DNA of 64,000 nucleotides from Calothrix sp. CSU_2_0 (GTDB lineage Bacteria > Cyanobacteriota > Cyanobacteriia > Cyanobacteriales > Nostocaceae): positions 17,477-81,476 of the forward strand of contig JAAUPE010000005.1 of the NCBI GenBank assembly GCA_012034595.1, read 5' to 3'. A program made the translations under genes and the position numbers. Numbering within the stretch: position 1 is the stretch's first letter; each line of letters opens with the position of its first letter. Positions 55,903-63,327 of this stretch are shown here, in pieces. Below the pieces are notes generated by a model. It was not told where the DNA came from and searched no databases. It saw only the letters and a list, made by a program, of their open reading frames with translations.

Positions 55903-57339
55903 GTGTTAAATTTGACCCAAACTTGTGTGACGATAGGGGCGATCGGCTTATTTTTCCTTGGTGGTTCCTTAGGGAGTAATGCCTTCGCTCAAACAGTTAC
56001 AGCCGAAGACTTAAAAAAAGTGGCGGATGCTGTCACCACCGCTCAAACCTCCGGTGATACAGGATTCATACTGATATGTGCAGCTATGGTGTTGTTAATG
56101 ACACCAGGTCTGGCTTTCTTTTATGGTGGATTCGTGCGATCGCGTAACGTCCTAAACACGTTGATGATGAGTTTTGTAGTCATGGCAATTGTTGGTGTAA
56201 CCTGGGTTTTATGGGGTTACAGTCTGGCATTTTCCCCTGGAAATGCATTTATTGGTGGACTTCAGTGGTTGGGATTGAATGGAGTCGGGGTAGAAACAAC
56301 TGGCTATCTCAAAGGTTCAAACCCGACTGAAGTAGTTTCCTACGCAGGAACTATTCCCCACCAGGGATTCATGATTTACCAAGCAATGTTTGCCATTATT
56401 ACCCCAGCCTTAATGTCAGGTGCGATCGCCGAAAGAATGAGCTTTACTGCCTATTCTTTGTTTGTATTGTTGTGGTCAACCTTTATTTATTCACCTTTAG
56501 CACATATGGTTTGGGCGAAAGGTGGATTATTAAGCTTGTACGGAGGATTAGGGGCATTAGATTTTGCTGGTGGTACGGTAGTTCACATTAGTTCTGGTGT
56601 TTCGGCACTAGTTGCAGCCATTGTTTTAGGACCTCGTAAATCCTACCCCGATAAACTCAGTCCTCCCCATAATGTCCCATTTATTTTATTGGGTGCTGGT
56701 TTATTGTGGTTTGGTTGGTTTGGATTTAACGCTGGGAGTGCCCTATCTGCTGGGGGTTTAGCAACTACAGCCTTTGTTAATACCAATACTTCAGCCGCAG
56801 CTGCCGCTTTAATGTGGTTAATTTTAGAAAAAGTATTGCGGGGTAAACCCACAGCAGTTGGTGCCGCGACTGGTGCTGTGGCTGGGTTGGTGGGAATAAC
56901 TCCTGCGGCTGGATTTGTGACACCACTAGCAGCAATTTTAATTGGGGCAATTACCGCATTTATTTGTTTCTACGCAGTCAGCTTCAAACACAAAATCCAA
57001 ATCGATGATGCTCTGGATACCTATCCCGTTCACGGTGTCGGTGGTACAGTGGGGGCAATTCTCACGGGTGTATTTGCCACTACTGCCGTCAACTCAGGTG
57101 GTAAAAATGGTTTGTTGCGGGGTAACTATCAAGAAATGTTGGTAGAACTTACCGCGATCGCGATCGCTTATGTTGTCGCTGGTGTTGGTACTTGGATTAT
57201 TCTCAAATTTGTCGATGCAACAGTTGGTTTGCGCGTCAAAGAAGAATCAGAGTTCCAAGGTATTGATATTAGCGAACATGGGGAGGAAGGTTACAACGAA
57301 GAATTTGGCGATCGCATTTCCATGAGCAGCAGACATTAA
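55903..57339 (+). CDS. amt: Ammonium transporter
   Basis: A 478-residue Amt/MEP/Rh channel. A cleavable N-terminal signal (IGAIGLFFLGGSLGSNAFAQ) precedes eleven helices. Family signatures: AAMVLLMTPGLAFFYGGFVRSRN, DFAGGTVVHISSGVSALVAAIVLG (first pore His), LLWFGWFGFNAGSAL, and YPVHGVGGTVGAILTGVF (second pore His). Cytosolic tail ends GDRISMSSRH. Start is GTG 55903, the only good start before the signal peptide. I looked for an NtcA box (GTA-N8-TAC) in the 260 bp upstream and found none. A strong terminator follows, then a relic of a second amt 3' end. Confidence 0.96.
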   Translation: MLNLTQTCVTIGAIGLFFLGGSLGSNAFAQTVTAEDLKKVADAVTTAQTSGDTGFILICAAMVLLMTPGLAFFYGGFVRSRNVLNTLMMSFVVMAIVGVTWVLWGYSLAFSPGNAFIGGLQWLGLNGVGVETTGYLKGSNPTEVVSYAGTIPHQGFMIYQAMFAIITPALMSGAIAERMSFTAYSLFVLLWSTFIYSPLAHMVWAKGGLLSLYGGLGALDFAGGTVVHISSGVSALVAAIVLGPRKSYPDKLSPPHNVPFILLGAGLLWFGWFGFNAGSALSAGGLATTAFVNTNTSAAAAALMWLILEKVLRGKPTAVGAATGAVAGLVGITPAAGFVTPLAAILIGAITAFICFYAVSFKHKIQIDDALDTYPVHGVGGTVGAILTGVFATTAVNSGGKNGLLRGNYQEMLVELTAIAIAYVVAGVGTWIILKFVDATVGLRVKEESEFQGIDISEHGEEGYNEEFGDRISMSSRH

Positions 57340-57352
57340 TTGATTTTTAGTT

Positions 57353-57388
57353 AAAATTTCCGGCTTCCTCATGGAAGTCGGAAATTTT
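57353..57388 (+). terminator. Rho-independent terminator after amt
   Basis: A 16-bp stem with one G.U pair (AAAATTTCCGGCTTCC / GGAAGTCGGAAATTTT), TCAT loop, ending in a T-run. It is 13 bp past the amt stop. Symmetric A/T flanks mean it could act in both directions. Confidence 0.75.
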
Positions 57389-57542
57389 TGGTTGATGCGA
57401 TCGCTCTTTCAACACATACCAAATTTTTATGAGGAAATATAACAAATTACCATTGTCGATTGACACTATAAAAATCGAATTTTCTATCTGCACTGATGAT
57501 TTGGATATCTTCTGCGATTTTAAATCGAGGAGGAGAAGGAGA

Positions 57543-57575
57543 GGCGATCGCATTTCTGTGGGTAACAGGCATTAA
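57543..57575 (+). pseudogene. Relic of the 3' end of a second ammonium transporter gene
   Basis: Codons for GDRISVGNRH-stop, nearly identical to the GDRISMSSRH-stop end of the intact amt, and the sequence stays similar through ATTAATTGA after the stop. Upstream similarity fades into a G/A-rich stretch. Tandem amt genes are known in Nostocales, so this looks like what remains of a deleted neighbour. The rest of 57389-57760 shows no gene. Confidence 0.55.
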
Positions 57576-57760
57576 TTGACAAGGTAGACGAGGTTTGACT
57601 CAGTTTTTTTGCGATCGCAAACACAATAATCGCAGCTTGTATGTTTTTATGTAAAAATACTTTGTTCCTTAAATTCTAAATTACCATCCTGAATCCGCAT
57701 AATTTCGGTGGATATAATTATTGTTTTGATTCTAAGCTGGAATCAAATTTTATTTTTATT

Positions 57761-58570
57761 ATGATTGATTTACCGAAGGGTGCAAGCATTCTTATCCTCA
57801 TTGATGCGGATAATATCGGTTCTTATCAAGGGATTGAACTGTTATTCAAGCAATTACAGTTCCACCGTGGACTTATGATCAAACGAGCTTATGGTGATTG
57901 GTTCGCAGCACAATTGAAAGGGTGGCAATCCGTTCTTACGGAATACGAAATTGAACCTATTCATTCTCTCCCAACTCCTACATCGGGCAAAAATGCAACT
58001 GACATAAAACTTGTTATTGATGCAATGGATTTATTGCATAGCCACGAGATAGATTATTTTTGCATTGTTAGCAGCGATCGCGATTTTACACCGTTAGTTC
58101 GTCGTCTAAAACAATCTGGTCGAATAGTTATTGGTATCGGCAAACAAAACTCAGCATCTATCTTGAAAAATGCCTATCATCAGTTTATTAATTTTGATGA
58201 ACTGGCAAATTTTAATGACTCTACAGCTTCACAACCGACATTACAACTAGTTTCGGGAACGAATAATAGCTCAACCAAAACGGCTAAACAAACCAACTCA
58301 AAAACCTTTACAAAAGAGCTATTAGAAATTACTCAAACAGCTTATAAAAATGTTACATCTAATTGTGGATGGGTTACAGTCGGACAACTCGAAACCCATC
58401 TCAATCAATTATGTCAGCAGAAATTGAAGCAAAGTTTTTCCTGCAAACTTTTCGGATGTAATAGCCTTGTACAGGTGCTAAATAAGGTTGGGGTTTTTGA
58501 ATGGGATTCAAAACAGCCAGATGGGACAAATACTAAAAATAAAAGACTGAGATTAAAGCAAGCAGCATAA
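57761..58570 (+). CDS. NYN domain (LabA/PIN-like) ribonuclease with C-terminal OST-HTH/LOTUS domain
   Basis: A 269-residue protein. Residues ~10-150 form the NYN/PIN-like nuclease fold with acidic metal site: ILIDADNIGS, ATDIKLVIDAMDLLHSHEID and IVSSDRDFTPLVRRL (Asp residues of all three motifs kept). After a Ser/Thr/Lys linker, residues ~190-265 resemble a LOTUS/OST-HTH RNA-binding domain (NCGWVTVGQLETHLNQL...VLNKVGVFEWDS). Proteins with this pair are predicted RNA nucleases or G-quadruplex binders. It is convergent with rnc, 40 bp between stop codons. Confidence 0.9.
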   Translation: MIDLPKGASILILIDADNIGSYQGIELLFKQLQFHRGLMIKRAYGDWFAAQLKGWQSVLTEYEIEPIHSLPTPTSGKNATDIKLVIDAMDLLHSHEIDYFCIVSSDRDFTPLVRRLKQSGRIVIGIGKQNSASILKNAYHQFINFDELANFNDSTASQPTLQLVSGTNNSSTKTAKQTNSKTFTKELLEITQTAYKNVTSNCGWVTVGQLETHLNQLCQQKLKQSFSCKLFGCNSLVQVLNKVGVFEWDSKQPDGTNTKNKRLRLKQAA

Positions 58571-58610
58571 GGTTATCTTACGTCAATATTTCAGACTCAA
58601 ACCCTTGCTT

Positions 58611-59294
58611 TCACAGCAATCCACGTTTCTTCAACTTGATTAATGCATCATCAGCAGCTTTCTTTTCTGCCTCTTTCTTATTGCGACCTTTACCTTCACC
58701 ATAAAGCTTATCATCTACATAAACCTTGGAAATAAACTCTGGAGCATGATCTGTACCACCCATTTTTTCCGTGACATACCTTGGTGGGGCAGTTGCACCA
58801 TTAGCTTGAGCAAATTCCTGGAACTTATTTTTTGAGTCGATGTTTGAACGAACTATAATAATGTCTTGAGGTACAGACTCAAACAATTCCTCTACCAAGG
58901 GACGAAGTTTTTCAATATCGCGATCGCAATCTAAATAGTAAGCTCCCAAAACCGCTTCAAAGGTGCTACTCAGCAAATTGGGATTTTGATAGCCACCTTC
59001 TTTAATTGCACCTTGTCCTAGACGCATTCTAAAGTCCAATCCAACTTGAGTTGCAAACCGAGCCAGCTGTTTTTCATCCACAAGTGCCGATCGTCGTCGT
59101 GTCATTTCGTCCTCTCCCATCTCTGGATGGATTTTGTACAAATACTCACCACTCATAAAGTTGAGAATTGCATCCCCAAGAAACTCTAATCGTTCGTTAT
59201 GTCCTGTTTCTTCCGGATGTTCATTAATGTAAGATCGATGGGTTAAGGCACGACGAAGTAATTTTTCGTCATTGAAAATCAAAAGTTTATGCAT
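58611..59294 (-). CDS. rnc: Ribonuclease III
   Basis: A 227-residue double-strand RNA nuclease for rRNA, mRNA and sRNA processing. The signature HNERLEFLGDAILNFMSGEYL and the second metal site STFEAVLGAYYLD are present; the C-terminal dsRNA-binding domain runs from SKNKFQEFAQANG to KKEAEKKAADDALIKLKKRG. Length is normal. It lies 2 bp after the HNH gene on the same strand, so both are probably co-transcribed, and a large inverted repeat precedes that unit. Cyanobacteria often have two rnc copies; this may be one of them. Confidence 0.96.
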   Translation of the reverse strand: MHKLLIFNDEKLLRRALTHRSYINEHPEETGHNERLEFLGDAILNFMSGEYLYKIHPEMGEDEMTRRRSALVDEKQLARFATQVGLDFRMRLGQGAIKEGGYQNPNLLSSTFEAVLGAYYLDCDRDIEKLRPLVEELFESVPQDIIIVRSNIDSKNKFQEFAQANGATAPPRYVTEKMGGTDHAPEFISKVYVDDKLYGEGKGRNKKEAEKKAADDALIKLKKRGLL

Positions 59295-59296
59295 TT

Positions 59297-59566
59297 TTAT
59301 CCTCTATTGCGTGAATTAGAAATACTACTCAGGGAAAAAGCTTTGCTCTTTTTTTCAGGTGGAAAGAGACTATTACCACGGGAATTGTTACATTGAAAAC
59401 AAGCAAGTCGTAGATTTTCTAAGGAGTCAGAACCACCTTTACTTTTAGGCTTTAGATGATCGATGGTCAGTTCTTCTGATGGTAAGTAACATCCACACCA
59501 CCAACAGCGCGATCCATACTCACGGATAAGCTGAGTTTTCTTATTTCGTTTTTGTTTAGAATTCAT
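59297..59566 (-). CDS. HNH endonuclease domain protein
   Basis: An 89-residue protein from ATG 59566 (AAGGAA eight bases upstream favours it over 59611). The zinc-finger HNH fold is complete: CWWCGCYL (first CxxC), LTIDHLKPKSKGGSDSLENL (the DH of HNH with N) and LACFQCNNSRGN (second CxxC). Such short HNH proteins are common in cyanobacteria and act as nucleases of unknown role. It is 2 bp from the rnc start and likely in one operon with it. Confidence 0.88.
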   Translation of the reverse strand: MNSKQKRNKKTQLIREYGSRCWWCGCYLPSEELTIDHLKPKSKGGSDSLENLRLACFQCNNSRGNSLFPPEKKSKAFSLSSISNSRNRG

Positions 59567-59670
59567 TACTGAATTTCCTTTGCTACAAGTTAAGCAGCAT
59601 CGGAATATCAAATATGCAAAGAAATCTCGCTTAAATCAGCGAAAAACTTTTCCCTGCACTTGACGATAAA

Positions 59671-59826
59671 CGTCTCAAAGGCACTACCTCCAAGCCTCAA
59701 ACCAGCGCATATCTAATATGCTGAACTAGTATTTACCTGAATAATTTACCTTTAATTCAGAAAAATGCTAAACCAGAATAGTGGATATGCATTGATCTGA
59801 GGAGTGGAGGTAGTACCCATGAGACG
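59671..59826 (-). ncRNA. Long imperfect inverted repeat, possible structured leader RNA of HNH-rnc
   Basis: Arms 59671-59735 and 59762-59826 align without gaps as reverse complements over 65 nt. About 50 positions are identical and most others are transitions. By my count seven mismatches become G.U pairs if the minus strand is transcribed, against three for the plus strand. The 26-nt loop contains another stem CTGAAT/ATTCAG. The outer stem (GTCTCA and GGYACTACCTCCA) is best conserved. It lies 105-260 bp upstream of the HNH start on the strand that is transcribed into rnc. Alternatives are a decaying palindromic transposon or an independent RNA. Confidence 0.45.
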
Positions 59827-60276
59827 AACACCCAAGTTCTGATATTCATCTGCATAGTCAAATCAAACCACAAGCAATTTATTTGTCAATACCTAAATCC
59901 AAGGATTATTTGTGATCTGCCATGGAATTTTTTTTGAGTAGTAATACTACACTCAGTAAATCGAAAACTTTTGTAAGTCAACGTAATAATAATAAGGGTT
60001 TCAAGCGACATATCTAATCACCCTTAACACGAACGTTTGTTCTATTCCATAGAGTCTAGCTACAAAGAAATAGTTAAAATGCTTGTTATATGGGCATCTT
60101 AACTGATTGACTTTGAAGCATCAAATCATTTATCGGCAAGACTTATAGAAAACTTTTCGATTTACTAACACTGTCATTATGATGCGATCGCACAAATTCA
60201 AAAAACAAATTTTTGCCCATCAACACTTCGGTTGAGTAGTTGCAATCAGCCTTTGTACAACACCATCTCAACTCAG
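59827..60276. other. Intergenic region
   Basis: About 450 bp with no gene between the inverted repeat and the toxin-antitoxin pair. A perfect GTAGTA-A-TACTAC palindrome is at 59936-59948 after a T8 run. Promoters for the HNH-rnc unit may lie here. Confidence 0.45.
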
Positions 60277-60531
60277 TTATTCGGTTTCAATAGAACTGTT
60301 TAGGTGCGGTTTCGGCGAAGAAAATTGATTATTTTGCGTAACTCTAACCAAAAATCTTAACGCTTCGTTCACTGCATCAGCACTCGGAAACATTTCAGCC
60401 ACATCAGGTTCCAGACGAATCACAACACCACCAAAGCTTTTGCGTCCAGTTCCAAGTTTTCTCACCCTTAGACTCTTCAAGTCATATTCTGCCCTAAGTT
60501 CGTCTTCCAGTTCTGAATTATCGTTCTTCAT
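60277..60531 (-). CDS. Probable antitoxin of the BrnT module
   Basis: An 84-residue protein. The body KSLRVRKLGTGRKSFGGVVIRLEPDVAEMFPSADAVNEALRFLVRV is a small alpha/beta or ribbon-helix-type segment and the ends are charged and flexible. It overlaps the 3' end of the BrnT-like gene by 14 bp, which shows translational coupling, and toxin-first order is the BrnT/BrnA arrangement. It is not a clear BrnA by sequence; the antitoxin role comes from context. Its DNA-binding partner site would be near 60.8 kb. Confidence 0.75.
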   Translation of the reverse strand: MKNDNSELEDELRAEYDLKSLRVRKLGTGRKSFGGVVIRLEPDVAEMFPSADAVNEALRFLVRVTQNNQFSSPKPHLNSSIETE

Positions 60532-60790
60532 AAATTTCTCGTTCGAGTCGTGTTAATTCCCTTGCACTGATGAGGCGAATTGAATCCCCTCTCTCCGTAT
60601 ATGACACAATTAGCAAACGTCCTCGTTTTGACTCCCCAACAATAAGATAGCGTTCCTCATTGACGGAGTGTTCTGGATCGTAGAAGTCAACGTAGAGTGA
60701 ATCATCAAAAACAGTCTCTGCTTCCTCAAACGAAACCCCATGCTTTGACAAGTTACTTGCTGCTTTATTTGTATCCCAATCAAACTTCAT
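60518..60790 (-). CDS. brnT: BrnT family toxin
   Basis: A 90-residue RNase-like toxin of the RelE fold. Start chosen at ATG 60790 because MKFDWDTNKAASNLSKHGVSFEEA is the exact BrnT family beginning; an in-frame longer version to 60892 has no support. The core continues VFDDSLYVDFYDPEHSVNEERYLIVG and the C-terminus RLISARELTRLEREIYEE has the family's catalytic/basic cluster. BrnT cleaves RNA and stops translation. Operon with the overlapping antitoxin-like gene. Confidence 0.9.
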   Translation of the reverse strand: MKFDWDTNKAASNLSKHGVSFEEAETVFDDSLYVDFYDPEHSVNEERYLIVGESKRGRLLIVSYTERGDSIRLISARELTRLEREIYEER

Positions 60791-61017
60791 TTTACTACCA
60801 TCAATTGACTTACATGCGATCGCACCAATTAAAACAACAAAATTTTTACCATCAAGAATCTTGACACAACACCAACCCGCCAATATTAGCACCTATACAA
60901 TCCCTAACTTTCTCACTCATGAAACTATTATTGACTTTTTTCTCCAAATATGATTTAAAATCAATTCCATATTATATAGTTATTTGCTTCTTCCACACCT
61001 AACAAAAATTATCTAGC

Positions 61018-61950
61018 GTGTCTTCTTCAGTCAAAACCCCAAAATCTCCAAACGACTTGAAAACTTCCAAAAGTGCCAAAATTATTCCCCTTTGGGCTTT
61101 TTTATCGCTGCTAACCAACCTGATATTAATCGGGGTTGTGGCAATGCTATTTTGGCGACAGCAACGTGCAAATGGACTTTTTAGCCCAGTGCCAGCAGCA
61201 ACAATAGTCCCTAACCCATCACCAATCCCAACTGCGGAACTGGGAAAACGTCACAAACTTACTTATAAACAATGGGAAGATGTTCTCAGGAGTGAAGCAA
61301 ATATTGCCGCGATAAAACGTCCCCAGCGTTTGACAATTTTGACTGGAGATTCCCTATCTTTATGGTTTCCAACTGAGTTATTACCGGAGCAAAGGGAGTG
61401 GTTAAATCAAGGAATTTCTGGGGAGACTAGTGAGGGTTTATTTAAGCGTTTAAATTTATTTGATAAGACACAGCCAGAAACAATTTTGGTGATGATTGGG
61501 ATTAACGATTTTGTGAGGGGAATTAGTGACGAGGATATTTTAGAAAACCACCGCAAAATCATGACTTATTTGCAGAAAAAACATCCCAAAGCCCAACTTG
61601 TAATTCAATCAATTTTGCCCCACGGAGGAGAAAATGCAACTTGGGAAGGACGAGATAAGTTATTAGCTATTTCTAATCATCGTATTCGTCAATTAAATGT
61701 ACAATTAAAGGATTTAGCGACGAAAGCAAATATTAAATATTTGGATTTACATCCTTTATTTATTGATAATCAAGGGAATTTGCGAAATAATTTGAGTACG
61801 GATGGTTTGCATTTGAGTAAACAAGGTTATTTAGTTTGGCGTTCGGCTTTACAACTTTACAGCAATATGGTTTTAGAAGAGCAAAAAGTACCTGCTGTAA
61901 ATAATCAAAATAAATCGGTAATACCCAACCCAAATCGACAAAAGTCATAA
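61018..61950 (+). CDS. SGNH/GDSL-type esterase, membrane-anchored
   Basis: A 310-residue hydrolase. Start is GTG 61018. A signal-anchor helix (PLWAFLSLLTNLILIGVVAML) at residues ~24-45 places the enzyme outside the membrane. The SGNH blocks are present: LTILTGDSLSLWFP (Ser), GISGETSEGL (Gly), VMIGINDFVRG (Asn), and STDGLHLSKQGY (Asp-His). Likely acts as an esterase or deacetylase on a wall or polysaccharide acyl group. Single gene in this stretch. Confidence 0.92.
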   Translation: MSSSVKTPKSPNDLKTSKSAKIIPLWAFLSLLTNLILIGVVAMLFWRQQRANGLFSPVPAATIVPNPSPIPTAELGKRHKLTYKQWEDVLRSEANIAAIKRPQRLTILTGDSLSLWFPTELLPEQREWLNQGISGETSEGLFKRLNLFDKTQPETILVMIGINDFVRGISDEDILENHRKIMTYLQKKHPKAQLVIQSILPHGGENATWEGRDKLLAISNHRIRQLNVQLKDLATKANIKYLDLHPLFIDNQGNLRNNLSTDGLHLSKQGYLVWRSALQLYSNMVLEEQKVPAVNNQNKSVIPNPNRQKS

Positions 61951-62171
61951 ATACCCAATAATACTGCTTACAACAGAAGTCAGAAGTAAAACAACTTTAT
62001 ATGTGGCTTTTGGATTGTTTGACTGTACTTCAGATAATTGCAATCTGCTATATCATCCTAGTTATTCACTGAGTATATTTATTTGCTCAACCTAGAAATA
62101 AAAGTCCGATATTTTCTCAATAAAAATACTGAATTTACAGATAGTTGGCAAAAATTACTACATTCTTATAA

Positions 62172-62262
62172 TAGACATCTCCGGAAAAGACGTAGAGACG
62201 TAGCAGTGCTACGTCTCTACAAGGGTTCTGGGGAACGCATCATTAATTTTCGGAGATGTCTA
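62172..62262. repeat. Nested palindromic element (MITE-like)
   Basis: Outer arms TAGACATCTCCG (62172-62183) and CGGAGATGTCTA (62251-62262) are perfect reverse complements. Inside is a 29-bp palindrome with one central base (62192-62220, half GTAGAGACGTAGCA). About 91 bp, in a gene-free gap (61951-62418) that also holds a MPKAYR-type repeat. Confidence 0.75.
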
Positions 62263-62268
62263 ATAAAT

Positions 62269-62304
62269 GCGATAAGCGAAGCTTAATGCCAAAGGCATAT
62301 CGCA
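62269..62304. repeat. 36-bp dispersed repeat, copy 1
   Basis: Copy 1 of the GCGATAAGC...GCATATCGCA repeat; the other two are at 63095-63130 and 63215-63250, differing at one or two bases. Ends GCGATA/TATCGC and centre ATGCCAAAGGCAT are palindromic, so it folds as a hairpin. Confidence 0.85.
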
Positions 62305-62418
62305 CTAAAGTGGGTGCTTTGTATTTGCACCAACGCATTAGCGAACCGTAGGTTTATCGCTCAATCGTCTACCTCTATAATGAAAATATAGAAAACCATA
62401 GGTAAAACAGGTGTAATT

Positions 62419-62694
62419 ATGCAGGCTATTTTTTGGACTGTAGAGGAAGTTGCCCAAAGAGCTAAACAGTTTTATGAAAATGGGATTCGTCAAGAAGTTG
62501 AGCATGGCGATAACATTGGTATGATGATTGTGATTGATGCTGAAACTGGCGAATATGGAATCGATAAAAGTGGTGTAGAATCAGGATTAATGTTGAAGCA
62601 GAAAAACCCCAACGCGAGATTATTTACCATGCGAATTGGTTACGATGTTGCTGTCAGCTTTGGTCATGCTCCTATGGAGCGTACAGTTGAATGA
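62419..62694 (+). CDS. Conserved hypothetical partner of the aspartic protease
   Basis: A 91-residue soluble protein (MQAIFWTVEEVAQRAKQFYE...). The middle IGMMIVIDAETGEYGIDKSG looks like a small beta-hairpin module; no family name is known to me. Its stop overlaps the start of the retropepsin-like gene by four bases (ATGA), so the two are translated together. Such two-gene pairs recur in cyanobacteria; role unknown, perhaps a substrate, inhibitor or partner of the protease. Confidence 0.7.
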   Translation: MQAIFWTVEEVAQRAKQFYENGIRQEVEHGDNIGMMIVIDAETGEYGIDKSGVESGLMLKQKNPNARLFTMRIGYDVAVSFGHAPMERTVE

Positions 62695-63071
62695 TTCACG
62701 GAAGATTGAGCGAAGGCAAAGCAATAGTTCCAGTGATTTTCCGTTTACCCCAACAACCAGATTTCTCTGTGGATTTTGTCATTGATACCGGATTCAATGA
62801 CTATCTTACCCTACCAATACAAGCAGTCAGTGCAATGAATCTTCCTTTATATTCAAGCATTCCCGCAAGATTAGCTGACGGTAGTGAAACTTTGTTATCT
62901 GTACATTTAGGAACTATTGTTTGGGACAATGTAGAAAAAATAGTCCCCATTTTAGCTTCCGGTTATAAGCCTTTACTGGGAACTGCAATAATGGAAGGAT
63001 ATCATCTGGAGATAGATTTTGAAGATAATGGTTTGGTTTCCTTAGAAAAAATACCGCCTTCAATATCATAG
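62691..63071 (+). CDS. Clan AA (retropepsin-like) aspartic protease
   Basis: A 126-residue single-domain protease expected to work as a dimer. The catalytic motif is VDFVIDTGFNDYLTLP (DTG) and the second conserved part is YKPLLGTAIMEGYHLEIDF (LLG). The length and motif spacing match bacterial retropepsin-like proteins. No signal peptide or TM, so cytosolic. Overlaps the upstream gene by four bases (ATGA). Its substrate is unknown; a toxin-antitoxin-like logic is possible but unproven. Confidence 0.85.
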   Translation: MIHGRLSEGKAIVPVIFRLPQQPDFSVDFVIDTGFNDYLTLPIQAVSAMNLPLYSSIPARLADGSETLLSVHLGTIVWDNVEKIVPILASGYKPLLGTAIMEGYHLEIDFEDNGLVSLEKIPPSIS

Positions 63072-63094
63072 TTTTTAATTAGATAGATTTAAAC

Positions 63095-63130
63095 GCGATA
63101 AGCGGAGCTTAATGCCAAAGGCATATCGCA
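63095..63130. repeat. 36-bp dispersed repeat, copy 2
   Basis: Same unit as 62269-62304; lies 23 bp after the protease stop. Creates the chance reading frame MPKAYR.... Confidence 0.85.
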
Positions 63131-63214
63131 ATCCCTCCAACTACGAACAAATCAATGCGATCGCTACCCTTTGGGATGCAAGCAACGTCGTTCCTCCTTG
63201 CAATGACAGAAAAC

Positions 63215-63250
63215 GCGATAAGCAGAGCTTAATGCCAAAGGCATATCGCA
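63215..63250. repeat. 36-bp dispersed repeat, copy 3
   Basis: Starts exactly 120 bp after copy 2. Between them and after copy 3 (63281-63312) are pieces of the CATTGCGA...AGCAATCGCA element, so several repeat families overlap in this 250-bp spacer. Confidence 0.85.
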
Positions 63251-63327
63251 CTATGATTCCTCCCCACAATAAAAACCCAACCGTCATTGCGACGTTAGGA
63301 AGCAATCGCAATTTCTCATTCTCAAAA

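Noticed and set aside
59671..59826. 6S RNA (ssaA)
   Set aside because: Rod-like fold with a loop is suggestive, but length, the lack of a clear central bubble and of purK next door, and the minus-strand G.U bias fit a leader stem better.
62083..62286. 67-codon open frame
   Set aside because: Runs through the nested palindrome and repeat copy 1; no family, no ribosome-binding site.
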